NCBI GenBank assembly: GCA_022826515.1
Contig: JAJDUT010000086.1
Location: 1-17,010, forward strand
Direction: 5' to 3'
Origin: Candidatus Latescibacterota bacterium
GTDB taxonomy: Bacteria; Latescibacterota; UBA2968; UBA8231
Length of the DNA: 17,010 bases
A program made the position numbers and the translations under genes. Position 1 is the stretch's first letter, and every line of letters starts with the position of its first letter. Positions 1 to 6,783 of the stretch are shown here, piece by piece. The notes beneath the pieces were generated by a model, which did no database searches, had not been told where the DNA came from, and was given only the letters and a program-made list of their open reading frames with translations.

Positions 1-386
1 TCTAAGCGGAACGCAGCAGAATAAAACTCAAGGGCTTGTATTGAATCCTTCATGGCCAAACAGGCATCGCCCTTGCTCTTCCATAGCCAAGGATCGTCTT
101 CGTCATATTGTAGAGCAGCATTCAAAGCATCGAGAGCACGGTTGGGCTCATCCAGCGATAAGTAGCACTTTGCAAGTCCTTTCCAAGCGCGGAACGAATT
201 ACCTTCTAAAGCAAGGGCTTGTTCATAAGCGCGAAGGGCCATACGGTGTTCATTGTTCGCCGTAAGTCGCTCTCCATGCTGCAAGTAGGTATCCCCATCC
301 GAAAGACCATACCTCACTATTATGTATAACAGTGAAAGAATGGTTATGGCATTGATCACAATAGTAGAGATGACCCAGCTTCTCAC
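1..386 (-). CDS. Membrane-anchored TPR protein, C-terminus cut by window edge
   Basis: This open frame of 128 codons starts at GTG (386-384) and runs off the left edge. The GTG overlaps the TGA stop of the upstream CPBP gene as GTGA, the usual sign of translational coupling. No Shine-Dalgarno is visible, which fits re-initiation. Residues about 5-24 form one hydrophobic segment, so the protein is probably anchored in the inner membrane. The rest is helical with a 34-residue period: ALRAYEQAL near 50, ALDALNAAL near 84 and ALEFYSAAF near 118. These are tetratricopeptide repeats, which are protein-protein interaction scaffolds. As the last visible gene of the exporter operon it may be an assembly or docking factor, but that role is inferred from position only. 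The TPR call is firm. The GTG start is likely but not certain. Confidence 0.75.
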   Translation of the reverse strand, partial: MRSWVISTIVINAITILSLLYIIVRYGLSDGDTYLQHGERLTANNEHRMALRAYEQALALEGNSFRAWKGLAKCYLSLDEPNRALDALNAALQYDEDDPWLWKSKGDACLAMKDSIQALEFYSAAFRL

Positions 387-1075
387 AGCACAGTATCCAA
401 CCGGTAAACTCTAGATGAGAAGACCAATTCTGCTACTATATTGGCAACTCCATGTAGTACAATACAGGAGCCAATTGAACGAGATCGTTCATAGTAAATT
501 ACAAGCACAAGACCCAATCCCAAATAGGGTAAGAGTGCTAAAAAATGTCCTCCCATATTGTAATGGCATAACGAAAACATTACGACATTTGCCACAACAG
601 CCCATACAAAAGGCAAATGCCTTTTGAGGTAGGTATAAAGAAGACCTCTAAAAAGCCACTCCTCCACTAGGGGAATGACGATGACGCCTTGTAATAATCT
701 TATAATTGATAAATCGGGTAGGTGCATCACCGGGGGGATGTAACCGGCCGATCTAGATAGATTTGCTGGAATCGTAATCAACACTACCAAGAAAATAGCC
801 AGCCAGACTTCCTTACCCATACCATATAGAGATAAATTTATCTGCTTGGGCACAGTTCCTACCATGAAATGAAAACATGTAAGCATCAAAATCATAGCGG
901 CGGCATGGGAGCCAAAAAGATAGATAGTGACGATTTTCATATCCCGCAACAGCAAGGATTCCTCGGCCCAGTTATCGACATAAGTGTTCCTGATTGCAAT
1001 AAAGAAGAACAGAATGGCGAACTGTAGGGCGACCAAGATAAGGTTCCATGGGCATTCCCATTCTTGCCTTCGCAT
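383..1075 (-). CDS. CPBP (CAAX-like) family intramembrane metalloprotease 1
   Basis: This is a polytopic membrane protein with the CPBP/Abi (PF02517) signature. Counting from the upstream GTG at 1159, E166-E167 and R171 form EEWLFRG, H199 lies in FSLCH, and H236 and N240 lie in LHGVAN. All proposed catalytic residues are present, so it is probably an active intramembrane glutamic/metallo-type protease. I chose the ATG at 1075 (230 aa) because it sits just before the first membrane helix and has a weak GGGA upstream. GTG 1159 and ATG 1096 are in-frame alternatives without a clear ribosome binding site. Family members process or give immunity to secreted peptides (for example PlnI- and SagE-type proteins), which suits the neighbouring ABC exporter and HlyD adaptor. 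Its stop overlaps the TPR gene start. The substrate is unknown. Confidence 0.85.
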   Translation of the reverse strand: MRRQEWECPWNLILVALQFAILFFFIAIRNTYVDNWAEESLLLRDMKIVTIYLFGSHAAAMILMLTCFHFMVGTVPKQINLSLYGMGKEVWLAIFLVVLITIPANLSRSAGYIPPVMHLPDLSIIRLLQGVIVIPLVEEWLFRGLLYTYLKRHLPFVWAVVANVVMFSLCHYNMGGHFLALLPYLGLGLVLVIYYERSRSIGSCIVLHGVANIVAELVFSSRVYRLDTVL

Positions 1076-1360
1076 GGTGTCCCAAGCCTTGAGCATAGTC
1101 TTATAGATTTTATGGATGCACACAACACGCTCTAAGTGCTGACAAGGACCTACACTCACAAGAATTCGTCATATACTTGCCAGATGCTAAATCCTTACTT
1201 TTGCGCTTTACTTGCACTTCAGTGGTTTGAAAGATGGGCTAATAACGTCCGTTCAGGTCGTGCCTTGGATAGCGAGGTATGCGGTAAGATCAGCTCTTGA
1301 GTCTTTTCAAGCGTTGTGGTTTTTCACATTAGTTTATGAGCCGCATAAAAAGGTAGCTTT

Positions 1361-3061
1361 CTATTCTCCAAAAAGCGATACGTAAACGGGACAATTCCCC
1401 ATCAATTCCTCGTGACGGCCTATGCCGACGATAATGCCTTCATCTAGTACAATAATGCTATCTGCATCTATAACCGTAGATAGACGGTGAGCAATTGTGA
1501 TGGTGGTCCGTCCCTGATAATGGAAGCGAAGAGCTGAACGGATCTTGGCTTCGGTCTCGTTGTCGATAGCTGATGTAAACTCGTCGAGGATAAGAATTGA
1601 GGGGTCTAGCAATAGAACTCGCGCCAGAGCTAGACGCTGCTTCTGTCCTTGGGACAACTGAGCTCCCTTTTCTCCAATCTCAGTATCGTATCCCTTGGGT
1701 AATTCCGCGATAAAGTCCCCGGCTTCAACAGTCTCTACTGCCCGTTCGACTAAAGCATGTGAACACTCAGGTCTGCCGATTGTTAAATTCTCCCATACCG
1801 TTCCAGCAAAGAGAAATGGATCTTGCTGCATGAATCCGACCCGTTGCCTCAATGAATGAAGGTCCGCTCGGGAAGTATCTAGCCCGTCGATATAAATAGC
1901 ACCTAGCTGGGGGTCGTAGAAACGAGGTATCAACTGCGCTAGCGTCGTCTTGCCCGCTCCGCTCCTACCGACTAGAGCAGTGTTTGTTCCTCCTTCTATG
2001 GTTAGATTGATGTTCTTCAGTACATAGTTTTTCTCTTTATACCCAAATGAAACGCTCTGGAACATGACTGTGCCTTGCGTAACGCTAAGCACTTCTCTAC
2101 TCGTTGGAGATAGAATCTCTGGCACCGTATCAACAACCTCGAAGTAGCGACCCAGATGCACTCGGAGCACCGGAATCTGCATGGCTAAATCCAGTAGTGA
2201 TGTTATGGGATTCGAGATGTATCCTACATAGGCCGTAAACGCCATATAGGTTCCTAGGCTGAGTTCGCCTGCCAGAATCCTTGTCCAACCGTACCAAGTG
2301 TACACCAGTACTGCCATTGCACGTAGAATTGCAAGAGTGATTCCGGCTACTGTCTGTCCTAAATGCATTCGGAGTTTGACCGTAGCTGATTCCAAGGTTA
2401 GATCACGAATTCTTTGAAGAAAAATGCTTTCTAAACAGAGTGCTTGTACGGTTCTAATGCCTGAGAGGAATTCAATCCTGTATGCTGAGGCCCTAGCATC
2501 CAGCACGACGATTTGACTAGTTTTTCTTGCTATAAATCTCGATATACCAACCGCGACTGCTGCATCCAAAGGCAACGCGGCAATACTTAGCAGGGCCAAT
2601 TTCCAATTGATCCAAAACAGAATAGGCGGGAATATAAGCAAGTTGACAACATTCAAGGTACCATTCATGAGTAATTGAGTCATTCCACCAGCACTGCTCA
2701 AGCCATCTCTGGATCGAGCCGTAAGTTCTCCTACCTTTTTATCATCAAAGTAGCTAAAGCTCAAGCTACTCAGATGTTGATATAGGCCATAACCAACTCC
2801 GATTCCTACACGCATGCTGAGGTTATGGTCAAAATAGCCACGCAAATGGCTTATCAAGCCCGTCAATACCGCCACGCCGGCATTGAAAATGAGGACGAAT
2901 TCCAGAAGACTGATGCTCTTGGATGGATAAACATTATCGACAAGGATTTTCGTGACGTAGGGTGGTATCAAGGCGATCAGTGACAGTAGTCCACTCACGG
3001 CTACGGACTTCACCATCAACCCTCGATGAGCTTGGATAAGTGCAAGTCCTCTACCTATCAT
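1361..3061 (-). CDS. ABC exporter, fused membrane and ATPase domains
   Basis: This 566-residue half-transporter has a type I exporter membrane domain (about residues 1-310, including the hallmark SFSYFDDKKVGEL near 101) followed by an ATPase domain. The ATPase has a Walker A GRSGAGKTT at about 365-373, a Q-loop near 412, signature LSQGQ at 469-473, Walker B ILILDE at 489-494 and H-loop H525, so it should be active as a homodimer. No N-terminal C39 peptidase domain is present, although bacteriocin exporters paired with HlyD adaptors often carry one. The two CPBP proteases in the operon could replace it. The ATG overlaps the stop of the upstream CPBP gene (ATGA). With the HlyD protein it probably exports a peptide or small protein. 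An outer-membrane TolC partner is not in the window. Codon use is AT-richer than in the genes to the right. Confidence 0.93.
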   Translation of the reverse strand: MIGRGLALIQAHRGLMVKSVAVSGLLSLIALIPPYVTKILVDNVYPSKSISLLEFVLIFNAGVAVLTGLISHLRGYFDHNLSMRVGIGVGYGLYQHLSSLSFSYFDDKKVGELTARSRDGLSSAGGMTQLLMNGTLNVVNLLIFPPILFWINWKLALLSIAALPLDAAVAVGISRFIARKTSQIVVLDARASAYRIEFLSGIRTVQALCLESIFLQRIRDLTLESATVKLRMHLGQTVAGITLAILRAMAVLVYTWYGWTRILAGELSLGTYMAFTAYVGYISNPITSLLDLAMQIPVLRVHLGRYFEVVDTVPEILSPTSREVLSVTQGTVMFQSVSFGYKEKNYVLKNINLTIEGGTNTALVGRSGAGKTTLAQLIPRFYDPQLGAIYIDGLDTSRADLHSLRQRVGFMQQDPFLFAGTVWENLTIGRPECSHALVERAVETVEAGDFIAELPKGYDTEIGEKGAQLSQGQKQRLALARVLLLDPSILILDEFTSAIDNETEAKIRSALRFHYQGRTTITIAHRLSTVIDADSIIVLDEGIIVGIGRHEELMGNCPVYVSLFGE

Positions 3062-3792
3062 GTATTCGTCATCATCGTTATGTATTCGTATCCAACCCTC
3101 TCGGCTAAAGTAAAGAGATTATCCGCAGCGTGTATTACGAAGCATTCAGTAATTGACCCTCTTTTCTCCATGACATAGCACGTAACCAAGCCTTGTAGAA
3201 ACGCACCTGCCATCTGCGTTGGAGGATCGTGTAGAAACGTGAAGATAGCTACACATAACAGTGTACTGAGACCCCAAGAAAGTTTTGTCCGCAGGGTTTG
3301 ATACAGGATGCCGCGAAAGAAAATCTCCTCGTGTAGCGGCCCGATCAGTACAGCGAGCATTAAGTCCTGAATACAACGGGAGATCGAAAGACTGAATTCA
3401 CCATCAATCCAAAAAGGTACCACGTCATCAGGCCACAATAATGCACTAGGTATAGCATATATTGTTGCTATCATAAAAGCGATGAGACAGGCCCTGATAG
3501 CTCGAGATATTGATAGCGATCCTAAGCCGATTGCGACGAGGGAGAGACCACAGCGTCGTTTCAACACGAACGCCATCGCCCAGATCGAAAACACAGAAAG
3601 GGCTATTTCGTCGATACTAAACGAAACATCATCAAGTTGAAAGGGTAATGAATAAAAAAGATCAACGACCACGAAGAGAACAATGGGAACAGAAAAGGCC
3701 AATGAGCCAATAACCATTACAGTTAGCCCGTCAGAAATTCTCAATGCAGAAGTTTTTTTATTTGAGCACATTATAGATGGCATTTCGCTCAA
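3058..3792 (-). CDS. CPBP (CAAX-like) family intramembrane metalloprotease 2
   Basis: This second CPBP-family protein (about 244 aa) has several hydrophobic helices and the full motif set: E155-E156 and R160 in HEEIFFRG, H188 in FTFLH, and H221 with N225 in IHAADN. It is not a recent duplicate of the first CPBP protein, because outside the motifs the two sequences look unrelated. The chosen start is TTG (3792-3790), with AGGA seven bases upstream. ATG at 3783 is an alternative without a good ribosome binding site. The stop overlaps the ABC exporter start by four bases, so the two are probably co-translated. A role in maturation of, or immunity to, the exported product is inferred from family precedent and position. 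The gene is AT-rich like the exporter. Confidence 0.87.
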   Translation of the reverse strand: MSEMPSIMCSNKKTSALRISDGLTVMVIGSLAFSVPIVLFVVVDLFYSLPFQLDDVSFSIDEIALSVFSIWAMAFVLKRRCGLSLVAIGLGSLSISRAIRACLIAFMIATIYAIPSALLWPDDVVPFWIDGEFSLSISRCIQDLMLAVLIGPLHEEIFFRGILYQTLRTKLSWGLSTLLCVAIFTFLHDPPTQMAGAFLQGLVTCYVMEKRGSITECFVIHAADNLFTLAERVGYEYITMMTNT

Positions 3793-3803
3793 AGTATGGT
3801 CCT

Positions 3804-3826
3804 ATTAATCTGTGGAGTGCTAGGAT
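3804..3826 (+). repeat. Left arm of inverted repeat flanking the small gene
   Basis: On the plus strand this 23-base arm joins ATTAATCTGTG (3804-3814) to GTGGAGTGCTAGGAT (3812-3826), sharing the GTG. Both blocks recur in opposite orientation on the far side of the small gene, at 4299-4309 and 4249-4263. The first block matches the last codons and stop of hlyD, so this arm appears to be a partial inverted copy of the DNA just downstream of hlyD. A further block, CCAACTT, follows both arms at different spacing. Confidence 0.75.
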
Positions 3827-3872
3827 ACGCCAACTTAGCAATATGTGATTGTACACCTAGGGGAATGACGAA

Positions 3873-4217
3873 TCATTCATCTTCGTCTTCGTCGGGCCAC
3901 CACTCTTCTACTTGCTCCTTTATGGCTTGTACCGGTTCAGACGTAACGATGCTTTGAGCCACCTTACTTATTCCCTTGACAGCCCCCTTTATAATACCTC
4001 TCGCCAAGCCCGACACCGGATCTATGCCTGGATTGGGCTCTATTCGATCCGCAGCATGAATTGAATCCATGCGTGCTATCGCCGTAGAATCCATCGTGCA
4101 GGCGACTACTAATGAGTCCGGTACAACCGCAAGGGAATCAGACTCACAGGTATAGGCCAGTACCAGCCTGTTTGGCTGTTTGTGTATCGGTTTGAAAAGC
4201 CGCTTTTTTGTTATCAT
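3873..4217 (-). CDS. Orphan 114-aa protein, candidate exported peptide precursor
   Basis: No family is recognised. A strong ribosome binding site, AAAGGAG, lies just upstream. It directly abuts the ATG at 4223, so the ATG at 4217, six bases downstream of GGAG, is the more likely start. The protein has a basic N-terminus without an obvious Sec signal, then a stretch of repeated DS motifs at residues 27, 34, 43 and 51 (DSLAVV, DSLVVA, DSTAIA, DSIHAA) with two cysteines (24 and 40). A glycine- and lysine-spaced amphipathic segment follows at about 70-90 (GLARGIIKGAVKGISK), then a very acidic tail (EEWWPDEDEDE). It lies between the HlyD adaptor and the CPBP/ABC genes, all on the same strand, so it may be the substrate precursor. 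That is inference. It could also be an accessory or immunity protein. Inverted repeats flank it on both sides. Confidence 0.6.
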   Translation of the reverse strand: MITKKRLFKPIHKQPNRLVLAYTCESDSLAVVPDSLVVACTMDSTAIARMDSIHAADRIEPNPGIDPVSGLARGIIKGAVKGISKVAQSIVTSEPVQAIKEQVEEWWPDEDEDE

Positions 4218-4248
4218 CAGCATCTCCTTTCAAAGTTGGTTAGACGCC

Positions 4249-4309
4249 ATCCTAGCACTCCACGTTAAAGGATGAACCAGTATGTGTAAGAACATGTTCA
4301 CAGATTAAT
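4249..4309 (-). repeat. Right arm of inverted repeat, including the hlyD 3' end
   Basis: Read on the minus strand, this segment starts with ATTAATCTGTG (4309-4299), which contains the hlyD stop. It continues with about 35 bases absent from the left arm and ends with GTGGAGTGCTAGGAT (4263-4249). The last block is a 15-base perfect inverted match to 3812-3826. The arms enclose about 420 bases containing only the small gene and its ribosome binding site. Confidence 0.75.
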
Positions 4310-5569
4310 CTCCGCTTGGGTACTCGCCATCCCCGCTGGCTCCTGCCGATGAAGGTCGTGCCTTACCACTGGCTCCGCCGCCTGCAACAGCTTCTTCCAC
4401 AGCAGCTCCACGATTCGTCCTCTTTCCACCACCACCTTGGCCTCCGCATTCATCCCATACGCCAGCGAATACACCTGCTCCCCATCCCACACTTGCGGAT
4501 CGGGAATCGACACCTTTATCGGATAGACTGCGCCTCCTACAGCGTTCTCCACTACCGGCGCATCCGACACCTCTTCCACCGTGCCTTCAAAAACCTTGTA
4601 TTCCGTATGCGGAAAGGCATTCACATACAGACGAGCCGGCTGCCCGATATCGATCTTGGGCAGGTCGATCTCCTTGACCATAATTTGCGCCTGCCACTCA
4701 TCGGTCTGAGCCATTTCGAGAACTGCTTCCCCCTCTTGGAGACGATCCCCTACCCGCTGATCCAACTGACCCGTCATCACCGTACCCGCCGCCGGAGCCC
4801 GGATGATGTTCTTGGCCAGCCGGTTTTCCAATCGCTGGCGCTCCTGCTCTATCTTCTCGCGCTGTTTTTCCAAGGTCTGGAGTTCGGCTGTTCGCCCTTC
4901 TACGGCCTGAAGCCGCTGCTGGGTTCGTTCCAACTCGGCTTCAGCGTCCCTCAGCCAAGCGTTGCCCAGCCGCACCGGCAGCAATTGATCCAACGGCTGG
5001 CGGACAACGCTGGTGGGCAACAGACCAGCCGAGTAGATGGTTTGCTCGACCACGACCTGCTCCAGTTGAATACGCATCCGCTCTACTTGCCGCTGAGCGT
5101 GGGCGACCTCGGCTTGCCGAATGTTCCGCTCTTGCTCCATCTGCTGTTCAATCGCTCTTTGCTGACTCCGGTTGACTTCAAGGTCCTTTTCGGCTTGCTG
5201 GAGTTGGAGTTGCCAGTCGGTGTCGTCGAGCGTGACCAGCGGCTGCCCCTTTTCTACCTGCTGCCCCTGTCGGACATGCATCTGCTGGATAATCCCCGCA
5301 ATCTTGGCCTTGACTCGATACCGATGTCGAGGCTCAATGACCCCTTTGCTTTCCACGGTCATATCCATACTGAAATACCAACTCAGGACGCCAGCGAGTG
5401 CCAGCAAGCACCCCACCAACACCAGAATCACCAACAGAAACGAGCGCACGAAACGGAAGCCCGGCCCGTGAAGTTCCTCCCCTATACTCAGGACATTACT
5501 ATGGCTGTCCTGAACCGAGGAATGGTCGTTTTGCACCAGTGCTTGGGATTCAGCAGGCAGAGACGTCAT
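4298..5569 (-). CDS. HlyD-family periplasmic adaptor (membrane fusion protein)
   Basis: This 423-residue protein has a cytoplasmic N-terminus, one membrane helix (about 44-66), a lipoyl-like half domain (about 85-117, ending VEKGQPLVTLDD), and a long glutamine- and glutamate-rich coiled-coil hairpin (about 120-260). A second lipoyl half and a beta-barrel (about 260-385) follow. This is the layout of HlyD/MFP adaptors that bridge an inner-membrane ABC exporter to an outer-membrane channel, so the cell envelope should be diderm. It opens the minus-strand operon. About 80 bases separate it from the small gene. Its G+C is higher than that of the exporter and CPBP genes it serves. The start ATG has only a weak upstream GGG. 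Family assignment is firm and the substrate is unknown. Confidence 0.93.
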   Translation of the reverse strand: MTSLPAESQALVQNDHSSVQDSHSNVLSIGEELHGPGFRFVRSFLLVILVLVGCLLALAGVLSWYFSMDMTVESKGVIEPRHRYRVKAKIAGIIQQMHVRQGQQVEKGQPLVTLDDTDWQLQLQQAEKDLEVNRSQQRAIEQQMEQERNIRQAEVAHAQRQVERMRIQLEQVVVEQTIYSAGLLPTSVVRQPLDQLLPVRLGNAWLRDAEAELERTQQRLQAVEGRTAELQTLEKQREKIEQERQRLENRLAKNIIRAPAAGTVMTGQLDQRVGDRLQEGEAVLEMAQTDEWQAQIMVKEIDLPKIDIGQPARLYVNAFPHTEYKVFEGTVEEVSDAPVVENAVGGAVYPIKVSIPDPQVWDGEQVYSLAYGMNAEAKVVVERGRIVELLWKKLLQAAEPVVRHDLHRQEPAGMASTQAEINL

Positions 5570-5768
5570 ATTCTATACCCAGCGTCATTATTTTTTGTCT
5601 GGCCACATACAGCTAACTCACGTCAACAGCTATCTGCAACAAATCATCTCGGTCCATCACAAACAACTTGAAGATGGCTGCGTCGCAAGCGACACAGAGG
5701 GCCAAATTCGCGCTCGCCAACTTCCGATATAGAAACAAGATCATCTTTTACACCTGAATGAGGGCGAT

Positions 5769-6305
5769 TCACTGTATCAATCGGTCAACTTGAGCCAGAA
5801 TCGCATCGGGCGTCGGCCGGTCAGAGATGCTTTCCCCTACGTATTTCCATTCGATGTAGCCTCTAGGCGAGACGACGACCGCGGATGGCGTCGCGACGCC
5901 GTCCTGCAGCAGGTTGTAAACTCCGTAGTCCTTGGCTACTTCGGCGTCCTTGTCTGACAGAATGGCGAATTCAGCGCCGGTCAGCTCCATCATTTTCAGT
6001 GCGTCGGCGATGTCATCCGTGCTGATCGCCGCAAGCGATACGTTGCGCTTTAGAAACTCGGGATACACATCTGCCAACTCACCTAGTTGGCTCTTACAGA
6101 CACCTCAGAAGAATCCTCTGTAAAATAGCAGTACCGCCGCCGCACGGCTGTCGAGTAAATCGGACAGGGAAACAGAAGTCCCATCCGCCGCAGGCAAGGT
6201 GAACGCAGGCGCTCGACCATCAGCGGAGACTGCATTGGAGTTGCAGCCGACAAGGGCTATGAGAGTCGCGGCTACCAAGGCCAGAAACACTACCCTATGG
6301 TGCAT
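5769..6305 (-). CDS. Predicted selenoprotein: lipoprotein AhpC/TSA-type redoxin (UxxC)
   Basis: This is a thioredoxin-fold redoxin of the AhpC/TSA (peroxiredoxin-like) kind, read through one in-frame TGA at 6107-6105. The ATG at 6305 has TAAGGA about eight bases upstream. Residues 1-21 are a lipoprotein signal ending in the lipobox LVGC (C21). APAFTLPAADG and VLLFYRGFF follow, then the TGA (residue 67), then GVCKSQLGEL. Relatives usually carry a cysteine at this position in a CxxC or CxxxC site, so the product would have U67-G-V-C70. The C-terminal half shows normal redoxin features (ISTDD, ILSDKDAEVAKDYGV, ATPSAVVV). The frame is identical on both sides, so it is not a frameshift. The 178-residue protein would be anchored facing the periplasm and act in thiol or peroxide reduction. 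The alternative is a nonsense-mutated pseudogene, but the hairpin after the TGA argues against it. Confidence 0.8.
6073..6107 (-). promoter_or_regulatory. UGA codon plus bacterial SECIS-like hairpin
   Basis: On the minus strand the TGA (6107-6105) is followed by 13 bases, then GCCAACT-AGGTG-AGTTGGC (6091-6073). This is a perfect 7-bp stem with a 5-base loop whose second base is G. The loop starts 20 bases after the TGA. Bacterial SECIS elements are known to lie within the coding region, with the apical loop roughly 16-37 bases after UGA and a G among its first two loop bases. This hairpin meets both rules. TCT (6100-6098) and AGA (6072-6070) could extend the stem across an asymmetric bulge. 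Confidence 0.75.
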
Positions 6306-6325
6306 TTTCTTTTTCCTTAACAAAC

Positions 6326-6652
6326 CTACTCAGCAAGCCGTCCAATCGGCTCGTGTGGACCGACCAAGATCATCTGGCCCCACGTGTTGTCGTCGCCATT
6401 GCCGTAGATCATAAAGTGTCCGCCGTACGCGCCGCCGTACGGGTCGGTGTGGACGATTTCCATGCTGTATTCGTCGCCCCGGCGGCCATAACTCCATGCG
6501 CTGAAACGCTTTTTTTTTGACTGAATAGTCGGAGCCAAACGAAGCTCCAGAGCACGAGTTGCCAAGGTTGATTTTACATGAGGAAGGTCCGTACCGAACA
6601 ACCGCGCATACCGGCGCACACGCAGCGACTCCCAAGGCATCCTGCGCCGCAA
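6326..6652 (-). pseudogene. Possible gene remnant upstream of the redoxin
   Basis: This open frame ends with TAG 20 bases before the redoxin ATG, as in an operon. Its last 55 or so residues look protein-like (VHTDPYGGAYGG, IYGNGDDNTWGQ) and match no family I recognise. The upstream half looks less like coding sequence, contains an A9 run (T at 6510-6518), and has no ribosome binding site or convincing start. A frame can be followed back to about 6812 through a C11 run without a start. It could be the decayed C-terminus of a larger gene, or a small real gene with a late start. I cannot decide which. Confidence 0.3.
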
Positions 6653-6757
6653 AAATCGAACCGTACAGACCGCTATCAGCTCGGCACCAAATGGAGTGCT
6701 GAGTATCAGCGCAGCGATTATCCGGCCCTTGACGGGGCTTGGGAGATCGTAGCTTAA
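6578..6757 (+). pseudogene. Short plus-strand frame, possible gene tail
   Basis: A 59-codon frame opens at ATG 6578 and ends at TAA 6755-6757, opposite the remnant above. The last 29 residues (DRYQLGTKWSAEYQRSDY and following) are rich in Trp and Tyr and look more protein-like than random frames nearby. No ribosome binding site is visible. It may be the surviving end of a broken gene, or chance. Confidence is low. Confidence 0.18.
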
Positions 6758-6772
6758 CGGGTGAAAATGAAC

Positions 6773-6783
6773 GGGGGGGGGGG
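6773..6783 (+). repeat. G11 homopolymer tract
   Basis: Eleven consecutive G bases lie in the spacer upstream of the gene debris. Such tracts slip easily during replication and are also sequencing-error hotspots. Confidence 0.8.

Noticed and set aside
667..681. A 15-base match to 3857-3871, just after the small gene
   Set aside because: A single 15-base pair is only mildly unlikely in a window of this size (by rough estimate a few tenths expected over both strands), and flanking bases do not match. It could be a scrap of the CPBP gene but cannot be supported.
4316..5671. A 451-codon open frame on the plus strand opposite hlyD
   Set aside because: It is the mirror of a gene with strong codon bias. 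It is rich in His, Leu, Pro and Arg, has no recognisable domain, and the minus-strand HlyD protein is unambiguous.
5682..5693. Small palindrome GTCGC-AA-GCGAC upstream of hlyD
   Set aside because: A 5-bp stem with a 2-base centre is common by chance and no promoter boxes with proper spacing lie beside it.
6105..6107. The redoxin TGA as a frameshift or ordinary pseudogene stop
   Set aside because: Both halves are in the same frame, the rest of the protein is intact, and a SECIS-like hairpin follows at the correct distance.
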